Assembly (NCBI RefSeq): GCF_000152985.1
Contig: NZ_CH672395.1
Span: forward strand, 1,563,145 to 1,627,144
Direction: 5' to 3'
DNA: 64,000 nucleotides
From: Leeuwenhoekiella blandensis MED217
GTDB taxonomy: Bacteria > Bacteroidota > Bacteroidia > Flavobacteriales > Flavobacteriaceae
Within the stretch, counting starts at the first letter, position 1. The number at the start of each line of letters is the position of its first letter. The notes under the pieces are model-generated. The model had not been told where the DNA came from and did no database searches. It saw only the letters and a program-made list of their open reading frames with translations. The translations under genes were made by a program, and so were the position numbers. Positions 27,193 through 34,606 of this stretch are shown here, piece by piece.

Positions 27193-27318
27193 AACATCTT
27201 TATCCAAAACATAAAAAGAGGTGATAAATTATTCCAAGAAAAAATTAATAAAGCTATTGATCTTTACAAAGAGGATATTCTTGATGATGAAATTGAAGTA
27301 GAATATGTTGATTACTAA
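27193..27318 (+). pseudogene. 3' fragment of an orphan gene next to the IS
   Basis: An open frame without a start runs from the IS end to a TAA at 27316: NIFIQNIKRGDKLFQEKI, continuing as a Lys/Glu/Asp-rich helix to EVEYVDY. It looks like the C-terminus of a protein whose 5' part is missing. It does not clearly continue the truncated gene on the left of the IS, so two genes may have been fused by a deletion. AT-rich like the other island genes. Confidence 0.5.
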
Positions 27319-27409
27319 ATTAATTCTAAAAAAAACAGAACCAATTTGCTTTACAAAGGAAGTAATTGATCTAATTTCTCAATTTGTTTAAGCGGTTTTT
27401 GTTTTATTA

Positions 27410-27475
27410 GTGATTTCGCAATCACTTCAACTACTTTTAAAACATAGAAAGGTGGTTTTGATACAGCCTGCCGTA
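27410..27475 (+). repeat. cassette junction 4 (homologous to 24950-25018)
   Basis: TCGCAATCACTTCAACTACT, then TTTAAAACATAGAAAGGTGG, then TTTTGATACAGCCTGCCGTAA. It shares the order and most bases of the 24950-25018 block and precedes a different orphan gene, as expected if it is a recombination site rather than part of either gene. Confidence 0.65.
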
Positions 27476-27496
27476 ACCCATAAGCTTGCCAGACCA

Positions 27497-28291
27497 TTGA
27501 AAATACTACTTCACATTATAATTTTCGTCTTTTTGACAGTTGTAACACAAATTGGTGGAATTCTTTATCTAATTGCGGTATTATCGATTAAACGTACAGC
27601 CAAAAAAAGGCGATTGAAGAAACTCGGAATTTTCACCGGATTTTACTTGATCACAACTTTTCTGATTGTTCCAAACATTGCGCCGATTTTTGGACGTGAA
27701 AAAATAAAAGAAACCGAATTTTTAAAGGCGCATTCTTTTTTTTACAGACTTGCCAATAGGAATTACGTTCGACCAGAGCTGAACAAATCGCTGGTTCAAA
27801 TAGCAACGGAATATGAGAAACGCAATAGCGGAGTCAAAATGATTTACCTTGACGCGAACTTTCCATTCATCAATGGATTTCCTCTTTTACCTCATTTAAG
27901 TCACAACGACGGAAAGAAAATTGACGTTTCTCTGATTTACGAAGACCCAAACGGACAATTGACGAACAAAAAACCATCAATAAGCGGATACGGGATTTTT
28001 GAAAAACCGACCACAATCGAATATGACCAAAATGCAGATTGCAAACAACGTGGAAATTGGCAATATGATTTCCCAAAATATTTGACGCTAGGGACTATCA
28101 ACAAAGAAATTGAATTTTCTGAAAAAGGAACTCGTGAATTGGCAAATTTGATTTTACGCCAAAACAGCATCGGGAAATTATTTATTGAACCACACTTAAA
28201 AAGCCGACTGAATTTAACAAACGGAAAGGTAAGATTTCATGGTTGTCAAGCTGTTCGACACGATGACCATATTCATTTTCAATTAAAATAA
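27497..28291 (+). CDS. membrane-anchored LAS-type metallopeptidase-like protein
   Basis: 264 residues from TTG 27497, which starts the first membrane segment (LKILLHIIIFVFLTVVTQIG); the longer frame to GTG 27410 would be translated junction repeat. Two or three membrane segments (about 1-70) precede an extracytoplasmic domain. This has SHNDGKKIDVSL (His136, Asp143) and RHDDHIHFQL (His258, His260), the SHxxGxxxD plus HxH zinc pattern of LAS peptidases such as MepA or VanY. I infer a peptidoglycan peptidase. It is the last gene of the AT-rich island and has its own junction repeat upstream. Confidence 0.6.
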   Translation: MKILLHIIIFVFLTVVTQIGGILYLIAVLSIKRTAKKRRLKKLGIFTGFYLITTFLIVPNIAPIFGREKIKETEFLKAHSFFYRLANRNYVRPELNKSLVQIATEYEKRNSGVKMIYLDANFPFINGFPLLPHLSHNDGKKIDVSLIYEDPNGQLTNKKPSISGYGIFEKPTTIEYDQNADCKQRGNWQYDFPKYLTLGTINKEIEFSEKGTRELANLILRQNSIGKLFIEPHLKSRLNLTNGKVRFHGCQAVRHDDHIHFQLK

Positions 28292-28510
28292 AAAATAAAG
28301 ATGCACAACCTCGGTATGTATGTAACAAGTCCAAGATTTTAATAATAACCTCTCGAAGTTTCTATATCAAGCGATAATCCAGCTCTACTAAATATCACTC
28401 CATATTAATTAAATTACTTCTGTAAAAGTTTGATTTTGAGTTGTTTTTTTCTTTTTTAACGCAACCTTTAGCTGATAATGCATCTTACTTAGAAACTCAT
28501 CCAAATGCTT

Positions 28511-29050
28511 ATGAAAAAACTACTCTTACTTTTAGTCACTCTAGGATCCTTATGTTCATGTACTAAGGATGATGAGCAAGCTGAAACTATAGCCATGAGA
28601 ATCAATCATTTTCAGAATACCGGCATTGGTGAAGCTGCTATGTTGACCTTACTGGTGCAAACCGGAGATGCTATAGGAACAGAAACCTGGACCAAATTCT
28701 ACTCAACTATCGAAGGCTTTGACTACGAACCGGGAAGAGTCTACGATGTAACTTTAAAAACAACACCTATAAACAATCCTCCTGCAGACGGAAGTGCGGT
28801 AAGCTACACGCTTTTGGATATTACATCAACTCAAGAAGTTCCTGATGAAACCCTGTTTGATATTGATCTCAAAATAAACGGAGAAAACTTTATAACAAGC
28901 GATTCGGGATTACAACTGCTCAATCAAATAGACCTTGATTGTAACGCGCTTTGTGATGAATTAGACACCAGGTTAGTAAATCAAGATTTTGTAGTGGGTA
29001 CGTTTAAGCGAGGTGCTAACAATGCACTACAGTTGGTAAGTCTTCAATAA
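28511..29050 (+). CDS. DUF4377-domain lipoprotein
   Basis: 179 residues from ATG 28511 (an ATG two codons earlier is also possible). A lipoprotein signal (MKKLLLLLVTLGSLCSC) places it in the envelope. The DUF4377 block is readable: LVQTGDAIGTETWTKFYSTI, then EGFDYEPGRVYDVTLKT, near residues 45-85. The C-terminal part (EVPDETLFDIDLKI...) is an extra domain with paired Cys (LDCNALCDEL). DUF4377 proteins have no assigned biochemical function. It stands alone after the accessory island. Confidence 0.75.
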   Translation: MKKLLLLLVTLGSLCSCTKDDEQAETIAMRINHFQNTGIGEAAMLTLLVQTGDAIGTETWTKFYSTIEGFDYEPGRVYDVTLKTTPINNPPADGSAVSYTLLDITSTQEVPDETLFDIDLKINGENFITSDSGLQLLNQIDLDCNALCDELDTRLVNQDFVVGTFKRGANNALQLVSLQ

Positions 29051-29161
29051 AGGTCGTAGTCTGATGCTTTGCACGTTGGTAGTTTAGTTTAGCAATTTAA
29101 AGTGTAAATAGTTGTTTTTGAGGTATATTGCAATTGTTGACCATAGCTATAAACTAAAACT

Positions 29162-29786
29162 ATGAACAAAACAGCCAAAGTAATCTTGAATCTGATTTTA
29201 ATTCCTTTGTTTGTTTATGCAATTTACCTATTTATTGAAATTCCTCAGGTTTATGGAAAACTTGCCTTAGGTATTTTGATTGCCACGCTATCCTTCAACC
29301 TGTTCAAAAAGAAGCTGATCGCAATTCCCGTTTATGCTTTGGGGGTTCGTTGGTGCCGGTCTGATCTTATTTTCAGCGTATTCTTTCAATTTGTATACCG
29401 AAAGAGAACGAAGCAAATTTGATATTCCAACAGCCGTTAGTTTTGAAAAAACAGATTTCAATACCGCCTTGCTAAAGGCGAAGGAGGCGAATAAACCTCT
29501 TTTTATTGATTTTTATACCGGGTGGTGCGCACCCTGTTTGGTCTTTACAAAAAATGTCCTTACAGATCAGGAAGTTGGTGAATTTATGAACGATGCTTTT
29601 GTAAATCTAAAATACGATGCCGAAAAAGGTGAGGGGATCAAAATTGCCAAAAAATACAAGGTAACTTCTTATCCCACACTATTGATTATTGATAGCGATG
29701 GAAATCTATTAGAGCGCATAGGAGATCAATGGGTGCCGAAAAAAGAGGATATGATCGCGATATCGAAAAAGTACAATAACCAATAA
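29162..29786 (+). pseudogene. membrane-anchored thioredoxin-like protein, split by a frameshift
   Basis: Two overlapping frames make one protein if one G is removed from GGGGG at 29341-29345: frame 1 (29162-29422) gives two or three membrane segments to IAIPVYALG, frame 2 (ORF from 29334) continues GFVGAGLILFSAYSF and then a thioredoxin-like domain with FIDFYTGWCAPCLVFTKNV and the cis-Pro block VTSYPTLLI. The joined product is about 207 residues and resembles the C-terminal part of DsbD or a thiol reductase facing the periplasm. The shift may be a mutation, a sequencing error, or slippage. The ATG at 29334 could still make a 150-residue anchored thioredoxin domain. Confidence 0.65.
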
Positions 29787-30040
29787 CGTATTATATTAAA
29801 GCTTGAAGATAAAGTCTTGCCTTACGCGTATAACCGTGTAGGCTACTTTGATTGTTTTTAGCTGTTATTAAGTGGTTTTATAGATTGGTTAGCTTTGATC
29901 TCAATACTAGAGATGCGTATTATCTTCTTCGGGCAATGCTAAACTTATAATGACATAAATAGCGATGGGAATCAATAAGCAAGAAACCTAGTTTGTTTTC
30001 ACCTTCTCTTTCCACAAACAAGTCTTTTTTAAATTTTAGT

Positions 30041-30088
30041 AGTATTTAGATTTCTTAGAATGGCTTACAGCCAAATCTAGTAAATACT
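30041..30088. other. nested inverted repeat in a 665-base gene-free gap
   Basis: AGTATTTAGATTT pairs with AAATCTAGTAAATACT (two-base bulge), with GGCTTACAGCC forming a smaller hairpin inside the loop. No T-run follows. The rest of the 29787-30451 gap is AT-rich, and I see no gene, tRNA or strong promoter in it. Confidence 0.45.
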
Positions 30089-30451
30089 ATAAGAATCAAA
30101 GTAGTATACCCTTGCCAATAAATTAGCTTTTTGCGGGCCAAAAAAAGTTTGATTTCAATTCTTAGAAAGATGGGTTCTGTAAAGTTCTTGTTTCAAGGTT
30201 TTTAGCAGGAATTATGTAAAAATGCAAGTATTGGGCTAATAAAGAACTCCTTACTATCAAGAAAATTAGTAGATATATGGAAAACTTTACTGTTAAAAAC
30301 ATCGTATATGTCGATGAAAAGACTTTTTAAGTCGATAAAAAGCATAAATGTAGGAGATATTTTCTACTTGTGTTAAATAACTGTTTGCCAGTAAAATATA
30401 ATCAAATTAACAATTAATTTTGCTTTGCCTTAAATCGATTAATTTACCTCA

Positions 30452-32011
30452 ATGAAACAACAATTACTCTCATTAGCTTTCACTTTATTTTCTTCTATAA
30501 TTTATGCACAAATAGGTATTGGTACCACCAGTCCTGATCCTTCAAGTATTCTCGATATACAATCGACTACCAAGGGATTTTTAGCACCGCGTATTAACTT
30601 GTCATCTGTAACAAATTCTAGTATTGACGGAGCCAATACTAATGCAGCCGGATTACTGATCTATAATACCAATGCTTCAGTTACCGGAGGCAGTGGGGTG
30701 GGGTATTATTATTGGGATGGTAGTGTCTGGACGGCTATGAAAGCTGCTCCTTCTGGTGGTTCGGGTGCAGGTTGGCAATTGGATGGGAATAACCTAAACG
30801 GAAAAGCCAATGACGGGACCACATTTTTGGGTACTACAACCTATCACTCTTTATATTTTAAAGTTGATGGGGATCAGATTGGGCGCTTACATCCTAACGG
30901 AGGTATTGCCTTGGGGCTTGGTGCAAGTTCAAGTGTTAATCAGGCTTTTGCTATTGGTGAAAACGCCTCTGCCGGAAATACCAGCAATTATGCTTATGGT
31001 AAAGCAGCCAACGCCTCGGGGAGTGACGCTTATGCTATTGGGGCATCTTCAATATCTTCTCAAACAGACTCTTATGCTTTGGGTAAGTCAGCGACCGCAT
31101 CTGGAACAAGTTCGTATGCAATTGGTGAGGCATCAAAGGCTTCTCACAGTAACAGTTATGCACTAGGAGCAGGTGCTGACTCTAGGGCTACAGGCTCATT
31201 TGCTATCGGTAATCAATCGGTTTCCTCTTCAAACAACACGATGGCATTAGGTAATCAATCTAGTGCAACAAGTAACAATGCTACAGCAATAGGTTATCAG
31301 GCAAACGCAAGCAATCAGAATGCAATAGCTATTGGTCCGGCGACGACTTCGGTAGATAATTCTATTATTTTAGGAAACACTACAAATACCACAACAGATT
31401 CTTATGCTGCGACCAAGGTGGGTATAGGAACTTCAAACCCATCAGCAAAACTTCATGTTAACGGTACATTACGTTATGTTGATGGCAATGAAGGAAACGG
31501 GAAGGTGATGACTTCAGATGCAAATGGTAACGTGAGTTGGCAGGATGCCTCTTCAGGAAGTTCTGGAGGTTTAAGCGTTTATGGAGAGATTTATGTTGGT
31601 ACTGGATATAGACTATCAGATATTAACACTACTAATCGTATAGTATCTTTTGGTGAAGTAGGGCCTAACAAGGGACTGAATAGTCTTTCTAGTTCTAGAA
31701 TACAGACTAGAGAAGTAACCGGTGTTTACAAATTTACTTATACAATTAATCTTTATAGGCGCAGAGATCGCGGATTTTTGAAATTTTATGTAGCAGAGTA
31801 TAGTAACGAAGTAGCGAACAGTTCTTCTTTTGTAGATTTTAATAATGATTCAGAATACGTCACAATTACAAAATCATTTTTAGTTAACATCAGTAATACA
31901 TATAGAGGTTTTGATTTATACATGCAAACCATTGATAATGATGATAATAATGAATGGGATGATCTTGAAATCTTAGAGGGAACGTCGTTAAGGATAGAAT
32001 TGGTTGATTAA
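30452..32011 (+). CDS. secreted beta-roll protein with YadA-head-like repeats
   Basis: 519 residues with a signal peptide (MKQQLLSLAFTLFSSIIYAQ). The N-terminal module IGIGTTSPDPSSILDIQST and KGFLAPRI is common in Flavobacteriia surface and fibre-like proteins. Residues about 155-315 hold roughly ten repeats of about 14 residues of the YadA-head type (SYALGKSATASG, SYAIGEASKASH, SYALGAGADSRATG, SFAIGNQS...). A second fibre-like motif, VGIGTSNPSAKLHVNGTLRY, follows, then a unique beta-rich C-terminal domain (375-519). No YadA membrane anchor and no T9SS sorting domain is recognised. Probably a trimeric, surface-exposed or released fibre; adhesion is inferred. Confidence 0.7.
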   Translation: MKQQLLSLAFTLFSSIIYAQIGIGTTSPDPSSILDIQSTTKGFLAPRINLSSVTNSSIDGANTNAAGLLIYNTNASVTGGSGVGYYYWDGSVWTAMKAAPSGGSGAGWQLDGNNLNGKANDGTTFLGTTTYHSLYFKVDGDQIGRLHPNGGIALGLGASSSVNQAFAIGENASAGNTSNYAYGKAANASGSDAYAIGASSISSQTDSYALGKSATASGTSSYAIGEASKASHSNSYALGAGADSRATGSFAIGNQSVSSSNNTMALGNQSSATSNNATAIGYQANASNQNAIAIGPATTSVDNSIILGNTTNTTTDSYAATKVGIGTSNPSAKLHVNGTLRYVDGNEGNGKVMTSDANGNVSWQDASSGSSGGLSVYGEIYVGTGYRLSDINTTNRIVSFGEVGPNKGLNSLSSSRIQTREVTGVYKFTYTINLYRRRDRGFLKFYVAEYSNEVANSSSFVDFNNDSEYVTITKSFLVNISNTYRGFDLYMQTIDNDDNNEWDDLEILEGTSLRIELVD

Positions 32012-32066
32012 ATTAAATTAACCGATAAATCTGCGTTTCAAATTCGGTTAACTTTTTTACGTGTTG

Positions 32067-32074
32067 TACCTTTA
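32067..32074 (+). promoter_or_regulatory. possible -7 box of the lipoamide dehydrogenase gene
   Basis: TACCTTTA, one mismatch to TAnnTTTG, 25 bases before the ATG at 32100. Confidence 0.4.
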
Positions 32075-32099
32075 TACTTCTTAAACAGAAATTCATATT

Positions 32100-33506
32100 A
32101 TGAGTACATACGACGTTGCGGTCATTGGTTCCGGTCCCGGAGGTTATGTGGCTGCTATTCGCTGCGCCCAATTGGGGCTTAAAACAGCAATCATTGAGAA
32201 ATATGCAACTATGGGCGGTACCTGCCTTAATGTAGGTTGTATTCCTTCTAAAGCCTTATTAGATTCTTCTCACCATTATGAAGATGCCGTTAAACATTTT
32301 GAAGAGCACGGGATCGAGATTCCGGGCGAGGTAAAGATCAATCTGGAGAAAATGATGGGCCGTAAAGCTTCGGTGGTGGAGCAAACCACTAAAGGAATCG
32401 AATTCTTGATGAGTAAAAACAAGATCGATACCTATCAGGGAGTGGGGAGTTTTAAAGATAAAACGCACATTCATATCGCAGTAGCGGAAGGAGATGATGT
32501 AGAGATCGAAGCAAAAAACACCATTATTGCTACCGGAAGTAAACCGGCAAGTCTTCCGTTTATAGAGATCGACAAAGAACGTATCATCACGTCTACCGAA
32601 GCCTTAAAATTGAAAGAAATTCCGAAGCATCTTATCGTAATTGGTGGTGGGGTGATCGGTCTCGAATTGGGGCAGGTATACAAACGTTTAGGTGCAGAAG
32701 TAACGGTGGTAGAATATTTAGACCGAATCATTCCAACAATGGATGGTGCTCAGAGTAAAGAGCTTACCAAAGTGCTGAAAAAGTCTAAAATGAAGATCAA
32801 TACCTCACACAAAGTGAGCGCTGTAGAACGCAAGGGTGACGAGGTGATCGTTAAAGCAACCGATAAGAAAGATAAAGAAGTCGAGTTCAAGGGAGATTAT
32901 GTTTTGGTTTCTGTTGGGCGTAAAGCCTATACAGACGGCCTAAACCTGGATGCTGTTGGTCTAAAAACAGACGATCGAGGCCGCATTGAAGTTGATGAAC
33001 ATTTACAAACTGCTGTAAGCAATATTTACGCGATTGGCGATGTGGTGCGTGGGGCAATGCTTGCGCATAAAGCCGAAGAGGAAGGCGTGTTTGTAGCAGA
33101 AACTTTAGCCGGACAAAAACCGCATATCGATTATAACTTGATTCCGGGAGTGGTATACACCTGGCCAGAAGTTGCTTCGGTAGGTAAAACCGAAGAACAA
33201 TTGAAAGAAGCGGGTACCGCCTATAAATCAGGGCAGTTCCCAATGCGTGCTTTAGGCCGCTCCAGAGCTTCGGGAGACATCGATGGCTTTGTAAAGATCC
33301 TTGCCGATAAAGAAACCGATGAGGTGCTTGGTGTTCATATGGTGGGCGCTCGTGTAGCCGATTTGATCGCTGAAGGTGTTACTGCAATGGAGTTCCGTGC
33401 AAGTGCCGAAGACATAGCGATTATGTCGCACGCGCATCCTACCTATGCTGAGGCGGTTAAGGAAGCTGCACTCGCAGCAACCGAGGACCGAGCGCTGCAT
33501 ATTTAA
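32100..33506 (+). CDS. lpdA: dihydrolipoyl dehydrogenase (E3)
   Basis: 468 residues, full length for E3. FAD-binding GSGPGGYVAAIRCAQLG at the N-terminus, the redox-active disulfide in GGTCLNVGCIPSKALL, the NAD-binding GGGVIGLELGQVYKRLGAEV, the second FAD block IYAIGDVV, and the C-terminal catalytic HAHPTYAEA. It reoxidises dihydrolipoamide in pyruvate, 2-oxoglutarate or branched-chain dehydrogenase complexes, or in glycine cleavage. No E1 or E2 gene is adjacent, so which complex it serves is not clear. A strong terminator follows, so it is monocistronic. Confidence 0.96.
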   Translation: MSTYDVAVIGSGPGGYVAAIRCAQLGLKTAIIEKYATMGGTCLNVGCIPSKALLDSSHHYEDAVKHFEEHGIEIPGEVKINLEKMMGRKASVVEQTTKGIEFLMSKNKIDTYQGVGSFKDKTHIHIAVAEGDDVEIEAKNTIIATGSKPASLPFIEIDKERIITSTEALKLKEIPKHLIVIGGGVIGLELGQVYKRLGAEVTVVEYLDRIIPTMDGAQSKELTKVLKKSKMKINTSHKVSAVERKGDEVIVKATDKKDKEVEFKGDYVLVSVGRKAYTDGLNLDAVGLKTDDRGRIEVDEHLQTAVSNIYAIGDVVRGAMLAHKAEEEGVFVAETLAGQKPHIDYNLIPGVVYTWPEVASVGKTEEQLKEAGTAYKSGQFPMRALGRSRASGDIDGFVKILADKETDEVLGVHMVGARVADLIAEGVTAMEFRASAEDIAIMSHAHPTYAEAVKEAALAATEDRALHI

Positions 33507-33525
33507 AAGAATTATGAAATTTTTA

Positions 33526-33557
33526 AAAACCCTTTTCAACTGAAAAGGGTTTTTTTG
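33526..33557 (+). terminator. intrinsic terminator after lpdA
   Basis: AAACCCTTTTCA pairs with TGAAAAGGGTTT, followed by TTTT. A short, degenerate sequence resembling the start of the intergenic repeat (TTGGTGCCGTCAAAGG) follows. Confidence 0.9.
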
Positions 33558-33620
33558 TTGGTGCCGTCAAAGGATAGTATAGCTTGCAGCTTGTCCTTAA
33601 CGGAATTCACATAAAATACT

Positions 33621-34601
33621 ATGAAAGCGATTTATATAACCCAAGCCGGTGGGCCCGAAGTACTTCAATATAAAGATTACCATCTTCCGCAGCTGCAGCA
33701 GCACGAAGTGCAGATCGCAGTCAGAGCCGCCGGGGTCAATCGGAGTGATATTTTAACCCGTAACAACCCGGATGCTTATGGAGGAGATACGCCCAAAGCG
33801 CAAATCCCCGGTCTGGAAGTGGCTGGCGAAGTGCTTGCTGTGGGGGAGCAGGTCAAAGGGTTTAAGGTGGGGGATGCGGTTTGTGCTTTGGTGCCGGGCG
33901 GCGGCTATGCTACACATAGCAATGTAGATGCCCGTCTGTGTCTTCCGGTGCCTGAAGGCCTGAGTTATACCGAAGCCGCAGCACTGCCCGAAGTTGTTTT
34001 TACGGTATGGTTTAATGTGTTTCAACAGGCAAAAGCTAAAGAAGGTGAAGGCCTCTTGATTCACGGCGGTACCAGTGGTATCGGGGTGATGGGACTGCAA
34101 ATCGCTAAAGCATTGGGATTAAAAACCTTTACCACGGTAGGTTCGCAAGAGAAGCTAGACTTTATAGAGGAACACCAATTGGCTAAAGGCATCAACTATA
34201 AAGAAACCGCTTTTGAAGAAGCGTTTAAGAATGATAAGATCGATGTAATCTTAGATATGGTGGGTGGTGATTACACGCAGAGAAATCTTGAATTACTGAA
34301 TACTAAAGGACGATTGATTCACATTAACGGAATGAAAAGCCTGACTCCGCAAATCAATTTATGGACGATGATGAGCAAACAATTGATCCTCTCCGGAAGT
34401 CTGCTGAAGCCGCAACCTGTGGAGGTCAAAAAACGTATTGCCAGGGAGGTAAAAGAAAAAGTCTGGCCGTTGTTGGCATCAGGACAGGTCAAGCCAATTA
34501 TCCATAAGGTTTTCAAACTAGAAGAAGCTGCCCAGGCACACCAACTGATGGAAAGCAGTGCTCATATAGGAAAGATCATTTTAGAAAACAGTGCGTCCTA
34601 A
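33621..34601 (+). CDS. NAD(P)H quinone oxidoreductase, zinc-free MDR family (PIG3-like)
   Basis: 326 residues. The N-terminal GroES-like domain has AAGVNRSDILTR and GLEVAGEVLAVGEQV; the Rossmann domain has LIHGGTSGIGVMGLQIAKALG and VGSQEKLDFIEEH. Zinc-binding residues of alcohol dehydrogenases are absent, as in quinone oxidoreductases of the PIG3/QOR type. It reduces quinones or other activated carbonyls with NADPH in the cytosol; substrate inferred. It lies 5 bases upstream of the ABC-ATPase gene, so they are probably co-transcribed, though no functional link is evident. Confidence 0.88.
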   Translation: MKAIYITQAGGPEVLQYKDYHLPQLQQHEVQIAVRAAGVNRSDILTRNNPDAYGGDTPKAQIPGLEVAGEVLAVGEQVKGFKVGDAVCALVPGGGYATHSNVDARLCLPVPEGLSYTEAAALPEVVFTVWFNVFQQAKAKEGEGLLIHGGTSGIGVMGLQIAKALGLKTFTTVGSQEKLDFIEEHQLAKGINYKETAFEEAFKNDKIDVILDMVGGDYTQRNLELLNTKGRLIHINGMKSLTPQINLWTMMSKQLILSGSLLKPQPVEVKKRIAREVKEKVWPLLASGQVKPIIHKVFKLEEAAQAHQLMESSAHIGKIILENSAS

Positions 34602-34606
34602 ATACT

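Larger units (their letters stand above)
25978..27193 (-). mobile_element. IS3-family insertion sequence, about 1.2 kb
   Basis: Two transposase frames on the minus strand are bounded by imperfect inverted ends: TGTAAGCTTCCCC at the left, and the complement of GGGAAGCATACA at the right. Inside these, GAACTG.TTA is also shared. No matching 3-4 base target duplication is visible (GTGA on the left, ACAT on the right), so a deletion or rearrangement may have followed insertion. Boundaries are accurate to a few bases. The element cuts the end off one orphan gene and abuts a fragment of another. Confidence 0.85.
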
